DNA of 64,000 bases from Peptostreptococcaceae bacterium oral taxon 113 str. W5053. Its GTDB lineage: Bacteria; Bacillota; Clostridia; Tissierellales; Peptoniphilaceae. Position numbers and translations under genes: made by a program. A model generated the notes under the pieces. The model was not told the DNA's origin and ran no database searches. It saw nothing but the letters and a program-made list of their open reading frames with translations. Each line of letters begins with the position of its first letter. The first letter of the stretch is position 1. The DNA lies in NCBI GenBank assembly GCA_000467935.1, contig KI259798.1:1-64000 (forward strand), in the 5' to 3' direction. This document shows positions 24,845 through 34,095 of the stretch, one piece after another.

Positions 24845-26650
24845 ATGGATAGAGAACATATTCGAAATTTCAGCATTATTGCGCATATCGACCACGGAAA
24901 ATCCACTTTGGCGGATCGTTTAATTGAAAAAACGGGGATGATGAGCTCTCGTGAAATGCAGGCACAGGTTTTGGACAGCATGGAATTGGAAAGAGAACGA
25001 GGCATCACCATAAAGTTAAAAGCGGTGAAATTAAATTATAAGGCGAAAAACGGAGAAGACTATGTATTAAATCTTATCGACACCCCGGGACATGTGGACT
25101 TTAACTACGAAGTATCTCGCAGTTTGGCAGCCTGTGAAGGAGCTCTTTTGGTGGTCGATGCGACCCAGGGCGTGGAGGCACAAACCTTAGGCAATGTCTA
25201 TTTAGCTTTGGATCAGGATTTGGAAATTTTGCCGGTCATCAATAAAATCGACTTGCCCAGCCAAAGAGCGGAGGAAGTCAAAGAGGAAATTGAAGACGTT
25301 ATCGGTTTGGATACGGAGGGAATCCCTCTGATCAGCGCTAAAGAGGGTTTAAATATTGAAGATGTCCTGGAAGATATTGTTCAAAAAATCCCCTATCCGG
25401 AGGGAAACTCGGACAGCCCTTTAAAGGCTTTGATTTTCGACTCCTATTATGACAGCTATAAAGGGGTTGTGGCTATGATTCGCATCTTTGAAGGACGGAT
25501 TGCACCGGGCATGACAATTCGTATGATGTCCACGGGACGTACTTTTGAAGTGACGGAAGTCGGTTATAATGCCAACGGACAACATAGAGTAAAGGCTTTG
25601 GAAGCCGGAGAAGTGGGCTATATGGTTGCCAGCATCAAAGAAGTGGGAGAAGCTCGTGTAGGCGATACCGTTACCGATGACGAGAATCCGACCGACGAGG
25701 CACTTCCCGGATACAAAAAAGTTGTCCCCATGGTGTTCTGCGGGATTTATCCGGCGGAAGGATGTCCTTATGCCGTCGTTCGTGAAGCCTTGGAAAAATT
25801 ACAGGTCAATGACGCGGCTCTTTCTTTTGAACCGGAAACCTCGGAAGCTTTGGGTTATGGATATCGTTGCGGATTTTTAGGCCTTTTGCATATGGATGTT
25901 ATTCAGGAACGTTTGGCGAGAGAATTTGATTTACAGTTGATTACGACGGTACCTTCGGTTATTTATCGGGTGACGACGAAAGACGGGAAGACTCTGGAGA
26001 TTCAAAATCCGGGCAGCCTTCCGGACCCTACTTTTATTGAACAAATTGAAGAACCCATGGTTCGAGCGGATATTATGACCCCAAAAGACTATGTGGGAGC
26101 CATTATGGAACTTTGTCAAAACAAGCGGGGTATCTTTAAAAATATGGAATATTTGGATAAAACCAGAGTGAATTTACACTATACACTGCCTTTGAACGAA
26201 GTCATTTATGATTTTTTTGACGCTTTAAAATCCAAGACCAAAGGCTACGCCTCCTTGGATTATGAGCTTATCGGTTATGAGCCTTCCCAATTGGTCAAAT
26301 TGGATATTCTTATCAACGGAGACTTAGTGGACGCTTTCGCGATGATTGTCCATGAATCCAAAGCATACGAAAAGGCGAGAATGATGGTGGAACGTTTAAA
26401 AGATGCTATCCCCAGACATCAATTCGCCATACCTGTGCAAGCCGCCATCGGAGGTAAAATCATCGCCAGAGAAACGGTGCGGGCACTGCGCAAAGACGTT
26501 TTATCCAAGTGTTATGGCGGAGACATCAGCCGTAAGAAAAAATTATTGGAAAAGCAAAAAGAAGGAAAGAAACGAATGCAACAAGTGGGCAATGTAGAGA
26601 TTCCCCAAGATGCATTCCTATCCGTCTTAAAATACGACGAAGACAAATAA
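24845..26650 (+). CDS. lepA: Elongation factor 4 (LepA), ribosomal back-translocase GTPase
   Basis: 601 residues, full length. G1 is AHIDHGKST (13-21), G3 DTPGHVDF, G4 NKIDLPSQ and G5 SAKEG, followed by EF-G-like domains II, III and V and the LepA-specific C-terminal domain (about the last 110 residues, rich in basic residues: GDISRKKKLLEKQKEGKKRM). It acts on ribosomes during initiation and elongation under stress. AAAAGGAG precedes the ATG; hemW follows 13 nt later, the conserved Firmicutes order. Confidence 0.97.
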   Translation: MDREHIRNFSIIAHIDHGKSTLADRLIEKTGMMSSREMQAQVLDSMELERERGITIKLKAVKLNYKAKNGEDYVLNLIDTPGHVDFNYEVSRSLAACEGALLVVDATQGVEAQTLGNVYLALDQDLEILPVINKIDLPSQRAEEVKEEIEDVIGLDTEGIPLISAKEGLNIEDVLEDIVQKIPYPEGNSDSPLKALIFDSYYDSYKGVVAMIRIFEGRIAPGMTIRMMSTGRTFEVTEVGYNANGQHRVKALEAGEVGYMVASIKEVGEARVGDTVTDDENPTDEALPGYKKVVPMVFCGIYPAEGCPYAVVREALEKLQVNDAALSFEPETSEALGYGYRCGFLGLLHMDVIQERLAREFDLQLITTVPSVIYRVTTKDGKTLEIQNPGSLPDPTFIEQIEEPMVRADIMTPKDYVGAIMELCQNKRGIFKNMEYLDKTRVNLHYTLPLNEVIYDFFDALKSKTKGYASLDYELIGYEPSQLVKLDILINGDLVDAFAMIVHESKAYEKARMMVERLKDAIPRHQFAIPVQAAIGGKIIARETVRALRKDVLSKCYGGDISRKKKLLEKQKEGKKRMQQVGNVEIPQDAFLSVLKYDEDK

Positions 26651-26663
26651 AGGAGGATGAATC

Positions 26664-27785
26664 GTGCAAGGCTTATATGTGCATCTTCCCTTTTGCAGAC
26701 AAAAATGTCATTATTGCGATTTTAGAACCGTTGCCCATGGAGAAAAACGGATAGATGCCTATATGGAGGCGTTGACTCGTGAGTTGCGATTTACGGCACA
26801 ACATTTTCATACGAAGGAGTGGACGACCCTCTATTTGGGAGGAGGCACTCCTTCTTTTGTTCCCGTGAAAAAGTTAAAAATATGGATGGATACCTTTTAT
26901 CGTTATTACCCGAAAGTGGAATCGGAAGTGACATTGGAAGCCAATCCGGAGGACATTACCAAAGAGAATATCCGAGAATGGAAATCCATGGGCATCAATC
27001 GCATCAGCATAGGACTTCAATCCACCGACGAAAAAATGGTAAAAAAATGCGGCAGAGCGTTTATATCCGATTGGAAAGAACGTATCCGTTGGCTGCGAGA
27101 AGAAGGAATTTTAAATTTCAGCCTGGATCTGTTATTGGCATTACCCGGTCAACGGATGCAGGATGTGGAAAAAATGACGGATCAAATTCTCGATATAAAA
27201 CCTCCTCATCTGTCGGTGTACAGCTTGATTTTGGAAGAAAAAACCTATTTCGGATATTTGGCTCGTCAAGGAAAACTGCTTTTGCCCGATGAGGATTTGG
27301 AACGGAACTTGGTGCATTACGTTACGGAGAGATTAAAAAACGCCGGATACAATCATTATGAACTGTCGAATTTTGCATTGCCGGGCTATGAGGCGATACA
27401 CAATTCTTTTTATTGGGAGAGAATCCCCTATTTGGGTTTAGGGCTTGGCGCCGCTTCCCATTGGGAGGAGTTGCGATGGAAGAATTCGGATTCCCTTCAG
27501 CGATATTTAAAATTGGCGGGAACGGAAGAACTTTGGGAGGATAAAGAAAAGATCGGAATGGTGGAAGCCATGAGTGAAGCATTGATTTTGGGACTTCGAA
27601 AGATAGAGGGAGTTGAAATTTCCCGGCTTAAAAATCGTTACGATGAAAAAATTTTTGAAGAGTTCAAAAGGGATATCCGGAAAAATATACAGCGCGGAAT
27701 TTTGGAGAGACACGGAGACCGTCTTTGTCTAAGCCCTAAGGGGATTGACCTTGGAGATATTGCAAACAGAGACTTTTTCAGGTAG
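26664..27785 (+). CDS. hemW: HemW-like radical SAM heme chaperone
   Basis: 373 residues starting with GTG at 26664 after AAGGAGG. The radical SAM cluster motif is CRQKCHYC (C11, C15, C18), followed by YCDF and the GGGTPS SAM-binding motif; the HemN-type C-terminal domain ends in ISPKGIDL-like LSPKGIDLGDI. Proteins of this type, long annotated as coproporphyrinogen III oxidase, bind and deliver heme; true HemN has additional N-terminal residues (family knowledge). In many Firmicutes hrcA-grpE-dnaK follow lepA-hemW; here a peptide transporter operon follows instead. Confidence 0.92.
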   Translation: MQGLYVHLPFCRQKCHYCDFRTVAHGEKRIDAYMEALTRELRFTAQHFHTKEWTTLYLGGGTPSFVPVKKLKIWMDTFYRYYPKVESEVTLEANPEDITKENIREWKSMGINRISIGLQSTDEKMVKKCGRAFISDWKERIRWLREEGILNFSLDLLLALPGQRMQDVEKMTDQILDIKPPHLSVYSLILEEKTYFGYLARQGKLLLPDEDLERNLVHYVTERLKNAGYNHYELSNFALPGYEAIHNSFYWERIPYLGLGLGAASHWEELRWKNSDSLQRYLKLAGTEELWEDKEKIGMVEAMSEALILGLRKIEGVEISRLKNRYDEKIFEEFKRDIRKNIQRGILERHGDRLCLSPKGIDLGDIANRDFFR

Positions 27786-27826
27786 AAGACAGAAGTTGTT
27801 GAGTCAATAGGCAAAGGGGTATTTTC

Positions 27827-27855
27827 TTGACAAATTGAGGCTTTAGGGATATACT
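27827..27855 (+). promoter_or_regulatory. Strong promoter of the oligopeptide transporter operon
   Basis: Consensus TTGACA (27827-27832), 17-nt spacer, TATACT (27850-27855), 50 nt upstream of the GTG start. Confidence 0.85.
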
Positions 27856-27905
27856 TAACGGAAACAGTCAAGGTGTTTTGGCTGAAATAAAAGGAGGTAT
27901 TAAAA

Positions 27906-30047
27906 GTGTACAATTCAAGAAAAATGCTTGCACTTTTGCTGGTACTGGTCATGGTATTTTCCGTAGCTTGCTCCGGAGGAAAAACACCTGCACCCAGCTC
28001 AGATGCAACGAGTGATTCCGTAACGGGAGAAACAACCGGCGAATCAAGCGGAAAAACGGCGGGAGATGCCGAAACATTAGTTGTCGGTGTCATCGCAAAA
28101 ATGAACGGAGACTTTATTAACGGGTTTACCAACTCTTCCTATGATGTGGCGATAAAGACCTTAATTGGCACCTATGCCGGTTATTATGAGACCTATCCCA
28201 CGGATGAACAGGGCGCTTTTGTTTTGGACAAAACCGTCAATGCCAAAGAACCGGAAATTAAAGAAAACGAGGACGGCTCTAAAACCTATCGTTTCTTCTT
28301 AAATGATAAACTGGTTTGGAATGACGGAACGCCGATTACGGCAAAAGATTACATTCTTGCATTTTTATATTATAACACAAAAGCCTATCTTAAAACCGGA
28401 TATAATTCGACTCCCGGAGACGGCTTAGTAGGATATCAGGATTATCGTGACGGAAAAGCCAAATCTTTTCCCGGTGTTAAATATATTGACGATCATACAT
28501 TTGAAGCGACGATTGCCAAGGAACAATTACCATATTTTTATGAGGAGTATCTGGTAGGCAGTCAGCCTATTCCTATGCATCGATTAACACCCAATTTGGA
28601 TATTGGAGAAGACGGCAGCAGTTTAGTGGTTAAAGAAGGCTATCAAGTCAGCGATGCGGACAAGGCGGAATTCAAAGAATTAACCGAAGCGAAAATTGCC
28701 GATTTGGAAGCGGAATTAAAGACCACTTTGGAAGAAATGGAAGCCGGAAAAGCGGATTACGGCGATGACTACGAAGCGGAAGTGGCGAAAACAAAACAAG
28801 AAGCGGAATCGAAAATCAACGAATATAAAGAAGGCTTAAACAATTTGGATGCTTTCGATCCGTTGGAAGTATTGCTTCAAACCTATGCTTTGGAAAACAC
28901 CACCAACTATCGTTTCAAACCCGATGTCACTTGCGGACCTTACAACTTTGTAAGCTTTGAAAATCAAACGGCTACATTGACTTTGAACGACAAGTTCTTA
29001 GGAGATTTCCGTGGGAATAAACCGGTTATTAAAAATATCGTACAAAGATATGTCAACGATGAAATCGATGCGGACTTAGTTCTTTCCGGAGACCTTGATT
29101 TGATTACCGGTGTTATCCAAGGGGATAAGATTGAAAAAGCCAAATCCAATCCGGATAAAGTCGGCACTGTAAGCTATAAACGTAACGGTTTCGGGATGAT
29201 TCGTTTCTTAACGGATTTAGGTCCGACCAAATACAAAGAAGTTCGTCAAGCGATCGGATATTTGATGGACAGAAATATTTTCGTACAAAATATCCTTGGC
29301 GGATACGGTACCATTGTGAACGGTTATTTCGGTTTAGCACAATGGGTATATCAAGAAAGAGCTGACGTTATCGAAGAAAAATTAAACTCATATACATTAA
29401 ATGTTGAAAAAGCGAATGAATTATTGAACGCAAGTCCTTATAAATTCGAAAAGGACGGAACCACTCCTTGGGATAAAGAAAAAGCGGTTAAAGAAGCTGA
29501 AAAAGGCGATGCTTTTGATTATTGGAGATATAACGACAAAGGCGAAAAGTTGATGATTAACCATGCAGCCGGAGCGAAGGAAATTTCTGAAATCATTTCC
29601 GCGGAATTGACCAATAACGGAAGACTTGCAGGTTTGGCATACAATGTTGTCAATATAGACTTTAACACTTTATTAAACGCATTATATACACCGGATCTAA
29701 ACAATCCGACGTATACCGCATTTTCGCTTGCAACCGGATTTACCCCGATTATCGACCCTTATTACGAATTCCATTCCAGCCAAATCGGAGCACAGAACTT
29801 GGATCGTGTAAACGATCCGGCTGCGGATGAAATCGTATTGAAAATGCGTAATGTCGATCCGAAAAACAAGGATGAGTTCGCAGATCGTTGGGTAGATTTC
29901 CAAGTATGGTTTAATGACTATCTACCGGAAATTCCGATTTACGCCAATGAATACTATGATATTTACGGTATGCGCGTAAAAGGATTGCACACGACTCCGT
30001 TCTGGGGTTGGGAGAAAGACATTGTCAATCTGTCGCTATCGAAATAA
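27906..30047 (+). CDS. oppA: Oligopeptide-binding lipoprotein with a helical insertion (OppA-like)
   Basis: 713 residues from GTG 27906 after AAAGGAGG. A lipoprotein signal peptide ends in FSVAC (lipid-modified C22), followed by a Ser/Thr/Gly linker to about 55. The rest is an SBP_bac_5 solute-binding fold (for instance FFLNDKLVWNDGTPITAKDY). Residues about 248-315 form a highly charged helical insertion (Lys/Glu/Ala-rich) lying between the strand LGSQPIPMHRL-like region and the conserved CGPYNF segment (345-350); usual OppA proteins are about 540-600 residues and lack this. It would capture peptides outside and hand them to the OppBC channel. A terminator follows, which may raise its level relative to the other subunits. 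Confidence 0.9.
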   Translation: MYNSRKMLALLLVLVMVFSVACSGGKTPAPSSDATSDSVTGETTGESSGKTAGDAETLVVGVIAKMNGDFINGFTNSSYDVAIKTLIGTYAGYYETYPTDEQGAFVLDKTVNAKEPEIKENEDGSKTYRFFLNDKLVWNDGTPITAKDYILAFLYYNTKAYLKTGYNSTPGDGLVGYQDYRDGKAKSFPGVKYIDDHTFEATIAKEQLPYFYEEYLVGSQPIPMHRLTPNLDIGEDGSSLVVKEGYQVSDADKAEFKELTEAKIADLEAELKTTLEEMEAGKADYGDDYEAEVAKTKQEAESKINEYKEGLNNLDAFDPLEVLLQTYALENTTNYRFKPDVTCGPYNFVSFENQTATLTLNDKFLGDFRGNKPVIKNIVQRYVNDEIDADLVLSGDLDLITGVIQGDKIEKAKSNPDKVGTVSYKRNGFGMIRFLTDLGPTKYKEVRQAIGYLMDRNIFVQNILGGYGTIVNGYFGLAQWVYQERADVIEEKLNSYTLNVEKANELLNASPYKFEKDGTTPWDKEKAVKEAEKGDAFDYWRYNDKGEKLMINHAAGAKEISEIISAELTNNGRLAGLAYNVVNIDFNTLLNALYTPDLNNPTYTAFSLATGFTPIIDPYYEFHSSQIGAQNLDRVNDPAADEIVLKMRNVDPKNKDEFADRWVDFQVWFNDYLPEIPIYANEYYDIYGMRVKGLHTTPFWGWEKDIVNLSLSK

Positions 30048-30059
30048 TGCATAGAACAG

Positions 30060-30098
30060 CAAAGGAGTGGGGGAAAAGCTCCACTCCTTTGTTATTTT
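30060..30098 (+). terminator. Terminator after the binding-protein gene
   Basis: CAAAGGAGTGG (30060-30070) is perfectly complementary to CCACTCCTTTG (30081-30091), followed by a T-rich tract. Typical of operons where the binding protein is made in excess. Confidence 0.85.
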
Positions 30099-30149
30099 TT
30101 CTTAAAGGGGGACACGTTCGTTTCCTTTCCTTGTGTTTTATGTGCATTC

Positions 30150-30177
30150 TTGAACGATGATAGAGTGGACATATAAT
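30150..30177 (+). promoter_or_regulatory. Promoter for the permease and ATPase genes
   Basis: TTGAAC (30150-30155), 16-nt spacer, TATAAT (30172-30177), 59 nt before the oppB ATG, which compensates for the preceding terminator. Confidence 0.75.
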
Positions 30178-30236
30178 CTTTGAAGAATACACATAAAGAT
30201 AAGAATTGAAATTATGGAAAGAAAGGAAAGAGGTTT

Positions 30237-31220
30237 ATGTTAAAGTATACCGCCAAGCGCATATTGCATTTGATTCCCGTACTTTTGGTTATTTCTATGG
30301 TACTCTTCGGAATCTTGAAGGCCATGCCGGGAGATCCGGTTTTAGCCATGATGCCGCAAAATCCGTCTGCTTATAAAAGTCCGCAGGCAAAACAAAAGAT
30401 CTACAATGAAATTAAAAGGCGTATGGGTTATGACAAATCCATACCGGAACAATATATTCGTTGGTTGGGTCGTGTGTTGAAAGGGGAATTGGGAGAATCC
30501 AATACCCAATATAAGCCGGTTCAGCAGGTCATTGCTCAACCCTTAAAGAACACTTTTATTTTAAACGTAGGTTCTACGATTATCGCATTTATTTTATCGG
30601 TTATTATCGGTATAAAATCCGCTGTGCGGCGAGGGGGCGTATACGATAAATTTTGGCAGGTATTCTCTTTGGTGGGAATTTCATTGCCGACTTTCTTTAC
30701 AGGTTTGATATTGATTTTCTTCTTGGCATTTAAGTTGGGCTGGTTTCCTGCGGGAATGATGCCCATTACGGTAGGATTGACCAAGGGAGAAATTTTCCTG
30801 TCATGGATTAAACATTTAATCTTGCCGACGATTACTTTGACGATTGGTTCTTTGGCGTCCACATCCCGTTATGTGCGTAATTCCATGATTGACGCTTTGA
30901 GTCAAGACTATATTCGTACGGCAAAAAGTAAGGGATTGTCCGACAAAGTGGTTATCTATTCGCATGCCTTTCGCAATGCCATGATTCCCGTTGTTACTGT
31001 TGTGGCATGGGCTATCGTAGGGATGTTCTCCGGAGCGGCGATTACGGAAACCATCTTTGCCTATAACGGCATTGGAAAGATTTTTATTGACAGTGTGATG
31101 CAGCAGGATTACAACGTGGTTATGGCGTTGAATATGATGTATGCACTGCTTAATGTATTTGGAAATCTGTTGGCGGATTTAGGTTATGCCTTAGTTGATC
31201 CGAGAATTCGATTGGAGTAA
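30237..31220 (+). CDS. oppB: Oligopeptide ABC transporter permease OppB
   Basis: 327 residues, normal OppB/DppB length and layout: MLKYTAKRILHLIPVLLVIS as the first helix, PGDPV after it, an outside loop of about 60 residues, and five further membrane helices. The EAA motif that contacts the ATPase reads YIRTAKSKGLS. There is no insertion in this subunit, unlike the other membrane and ATPase partners. AAAGAGG precedes the ATG. oppC starts 10 nt after its stop. Confidence 0.93.
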   Translation: MLKYTAKRILHLIPVLLVISMVLFGILKAMPGDPVLAMMPQNPSAYKSPQAKQKIYNEIKRRMGYDKSIPEQYIRWLGRVLKGELGESNTQYKPVQQVIAQPLKNTFILNVGSTIIAFILSVIIGIKSAVRRGGVYDKFWQVFSLVGISLPTFFTGLILIFFLAFKLGWFPAGMMPITVGLTKGEIFLSWIKHLILPTITLTIGSLASTSRYVRNSMIDALSQDYIRTAKSKGLSDKVVIYSHAFRNAMIPVVTVVAWAIVGMFSGAAITETIFAYNGIGKIFIDSVMQQDYNVVMALNMMYALLNVFGNLLADLGYALVDPRIRLE

Positions 31221-31230
31221 GGTGAAGACG

Positions 31231-33087
31231 ATGAGTGATAAGAAAAAGGGATTTGGAAGATATTTACGTTCTTTCGGGGAAACGATTTTAGGCTTGTTTC
31301 GCATTGGGGGACGAAAAGAACCTATGAATGCATTGGAGGAAGAAGCCATTACCACACCGGTGATGACTATTGTGAAAAATTATTTTCATAACACCATCGG
31401 CATTATCGGCTTAGTCGGCTTTATCACGATATTTTTGGTGGTGTTGATCGGTTCTTCTTTGACAAAATATAATCCCTATTACAATCAGGCGGTATTGAAA
31501 AATATCGGACCGGGTTTCGGTTATTTAAAATATCCAAGCGCAATGCAGGATAAAAAGGTTCGGGATATTCGCTCCGGAATCACCTTCAGCGGTGCCATCA
31601 CGGAAGACGGAGAATTGTTTTTCTGGGGAAAAGATTACGATAAGGCGACTGTCGTGCCTGACGATATTCAAGAAAAATTAAAACATGAAAAAGTAACTCA
31701 CTTGGCAATTGGAGACAGACACAGTATCATCTATACGGATCAAGGCAATTTTTACGGATGGGGAAATAATTTTTTCAATCAAACCCAATTGCCCGCGGAA
31801 CTCTATCACAATTTGCGCAGTGAAGGGGTTAAAAAATTAAAAGCGGGGGTTCAATACAGTGCCATCCTAACGGAAAAAGGAAATCTCTATGTTTGGGGTT
31901 CCACGTTGGGCAATAATTTGGATCGTGTTCCCAAAGACTTACAAGGAAATGTGGTGGACTTTGACTGTTCCGCTTTAAATATTGTCGCTGTGAAAAAAGA
32001 CGGCGGCTTAAAAATTTTCGGTGTAAAGGGTTCCGAAATTCATTCCATTCCCAAAGAGTTGACCGACGGTTCCGTCAAGGTAAAACAGGTTGTTTTGGGA
32101 ACTTATACGGCAGCCGCTTTGGGCGAAAACGGAAAAGTTTATGTGTGGGGTTCCTCTAAAGAGGGAACGAAAAAAATTCCCGAATTTGACGCACCGGTTA
32201 AAGAAATTCAAGCGGGTATGGATTATTTTACCGCTTTAACCGAAAGCGGAAAAGTTTATGCTTGGGGAAAAGATAATTATGGCGAAATTAAAAATGTACC
32301 CGATGGAAAATATACGCGTATTTTTTCCGGTTCGTTCCAAAATTATGCGGAAACGGAAGACGGAAAAGTGGATGCTTGGGGAAATAACGGATTTATCTTA
32401 GGGACCGATGAAGTGGGACGTGATCTTTGGGTTCGTCTGTTGCACGGGGGCAAAGTCACGCTGTTAATTGCAGCGGCATCCGTATTGATTCAAGTAGTTA
32501 TCGGCGTTATTGTGGGTATGATTTCCGGATTTTACGGAGGGATTGTGGACAATTTGTTAATGCGTTTTACGGAAATTGTAGCTTCCTTTCCTTTCTATCC
32601 CTTGGTCATCACGCTATCGGTAGTCCTTCCTCCGGATACGAGTCAAAATAAGAGATTGTTTCTGATTATGATGATTTTAGGTGTTTTGGGATGGACGGGA
32701 ATTGCCCGTTTGGTTCGTGGACAGATTTTATCCGAAAGGGAAAAAGATTATATTATGGCTGCTCGTGCTTTAGGTTTAAGAGAGAAAAAAATTATCGGCA
32801 ATCATATCCTTCCCAATGTATTGAGTATTGTTATCGTACAGGCAACTTTGGGATATGCGGGAAATCTATTGACGGAGGCCGGTTTATCTTTCTTAGGGTT
32901 CGGTGTAAAACCGCCTTATCCTTCTTGGGGAAATATGATGACCAATGCACAGACGACGGAGGTTATTCAAATTTATTGGTGGCGATGGATATTCCCGGCA
33001 TTAGCCGTATTCTTAGCGGCGTTTACGATTAATTTAATCGGTGACGCATTGCGAGATGCCATGGATCCGAAAGCGGCAGAAAGGTAG
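31231..33087 (+). CDS. oppC: Oligopeptide ABC transporter permease OppC with an RCC1-like beta-propeller in the outside loop
   Basis: 618 residues from ATG 31231 (TAAGGTG upstream); the family norm is about 300. After a cytoplasmic tail (1-53) comes membrane helix 1 (about 54-75), then a loop of some 330 residues, then the standard LGTDEVGRDLWVRLL (390-404) and the remaining helices with EAA motif YIMAARALGLREKK. In the loop seven repeats end in a W/F-G turn: residues 119-133, 164-178, 209-223, 250-264, 292-307, 332-346 and 370-384, each with a pattern like TEKGNLYVWG and spacing 38-45. Seven such repeats match an RCC1 seven-bladed propeller. By DppC topology the loop faces outside. The reading frame is continuous, so this is a real fusion. 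Confidence 0.92.
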   Translation: MSDKKKGFGRYLRSFGETILGLFRIGGRKEPMNALEEEAITTPVMTIVKNYFHNTIGIIGLVGFITIFLVVLIGSSLTKYNPYYNQAVLKNIGPGFGYLKYPSAMQDKKVRDIRSGITFSGAITEDGELFFWGKDYDKATVVPDDIQEKLKHEKVTHLAIGDRHSIIYTDQGNFYGWGNNFFNQTQLPAELYHNLRSEGVKKLKAGVQYSAILTEKGNLYVWGSTLGNNLDRVPKDLQGNVVDFDCSALNIVAVKKDGGLKIFGVKGSEIHSIPKELTDGSVKVKQVVLGTYTAAALGENGKVYVWGSSKEGTKKIPEFDAPVKEIQAGMDYFTALTESGKVYAWGKDNYGEIKNVPDGKYTRIFSGSFQNYAETEDGKVDAWGNNGFILGTDEVGRDLWVRLLHGGKVTLLIAAASVLIQVVIGVIVGMISGFYGGIVDNLLMRFTEIVASFPFYPLVITLSVVLPPDTSQNKRLFLIMMILGVLGWTGIARLVRGQILSEREKDYIMAARALGLREKKIIGNHILPNVLSIVIVQATLGYAGNLLTEAGLSFLGFGVKPPYPSWGNMMTNAQTTEVIQIYWWRWIFPALAVFLAAFTINLIGDALRDAMDPKAAER

Positions 33088-33096
33088 GTGTAAAGA

Positions 33097-34095
33097 ATGG
33101 CATTACTTGAAATAAAAAATCTTCATACCTATTTTGAAACTCGCAGAGGACTTATCAAGGCGGTCTACGGTGTTAATTTAAAAGTGGAAGAGGGAAAGAC
33201 TTTAGGCGTTGTGGGGGAATCGGGAAGCGGAAAGAGCCAGACGGCGATGAGCATTCTAAAACTTTTTGAAAAGAATCAACGAATTTTTGAGGGTGAAATT
33301 TGGTTCAACGGCAAAAGAATTTCCGATTATACGGATAGGGAATTGCAAAAAATCAGAGGAAATGATATTTCCTTTATTTTCCAAGAGCCGATGACTTCAC
33401 TAAATCCGGTATTTACCGTAGAACATCAATTAAATGAAGTTTTGATCCTGCATCAAAATTTAAGTAAAAAAGAGGCTTCAAAAAAAAGCGTAAGGCTTCT
33501 TGAAATGGTAAAAATTCCCAATCCTCATATTGTGGTTAAACAATATCCTTTTCAGTTATCCGGCGGTATGAATCAACGTGTGATGATTGCTATGGCATTG
33601 GCCTGTGAACCTCGTCTGTTGATTGCCGATGAACCGACCACTGCACTGGATGTAACCATTCAAGCACAGATTTTGAAATTGATGAATGAATTAAAAGAAA
33701 CCCAAAAGGCTTCCATTATGTTCATCACGCATGATTTGGGTGTAATCAATCAGATGGCGGATGACGTGGCGGTGATGTATTGCGGACAAGTGGTGGAATC
33801 TGCTCCCGTAGATTATATTTTCCGAGAGGGGATATCCGAATATTCCCATCCATATACGGAGGCTCTATTGGAATCCATTCCGAGCATTTCTACGGATAAG
33901 AATAAGCGCTTAAACGCCATTCCGGGCAGTGTGCCGCATCCCTTTGCATTACCGCAAGGATGTCGGTTTGCGCCTCGTTGCCGCTACGCAACGGAACTCT
34001 GTCGTTCCAAAATGCCGGAGCTCCAAGTATTTAACGACGGAAAACAGGAAATTCGCTGTTTCTATCCTGAGAAAGGAGTGAGAAATCGTGGATAA
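33097..34095 (+). CDS. oppD: Oligopeptide ABC transporter ATPase OppD
   Basis: 332 residues, normal length. Walker A GESGSGKS (40-47), Q-loop FIFQEP, signature LSGGMNQR, Walker B LLIADEP and switch ITHDLG are all intact. The C-terminal oligopeptide domain has the Cys pattern GCRFAPRC...LC...RCFYP seen in DppD/OppD proteins, where an iron-sulfur cluster has been reported. It binds OppBC on the inside and forms an ATPase pair with OppF, whose gene overlaps by 8 nt. Confidence 0.95.
   Translation: MALLEIKNLHTYFETRRGLIKAVYGVNLKVEEGKTLGVVGESGSGKSQTAMSILKLFEKNQRIFEGEIWFNGKRISDYTDRELQKIRGNDISFIFQEPMTSLNPVFTVEHQLNEVLILHQNLSKKEASKKSVRLLEMVKIPNPHIVVKQYPFQLSGGMNQRVMIAMALACEPRLLIADEPTTALDVTIQAQILKLMNELKETQKASIMFITHDLGVINQMADDVAVMYCGQVVESAPVDYIFREGISEYSHPYTEALLESIPSISTDKNKRLNAIPGSVPHPFALPQGCRFAPRCRYATELCRSKMPELQVFNDGKQEIRCFYPEKGVRNRG

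Noticed and set aside
27638..28132. 164-codon open frame on the minus strand across hemW and oppA
   Set aside because: Antisense to two confident genes and across the strong opp promoter; no start signal.
31585..32385. RCC1 repeats as a DNA tandem repeat or CRISPR-like array
   Set aside because: The similarity is at protein level with diverged codons and unequal unit lengths; no identical DNA repeats or spacers.
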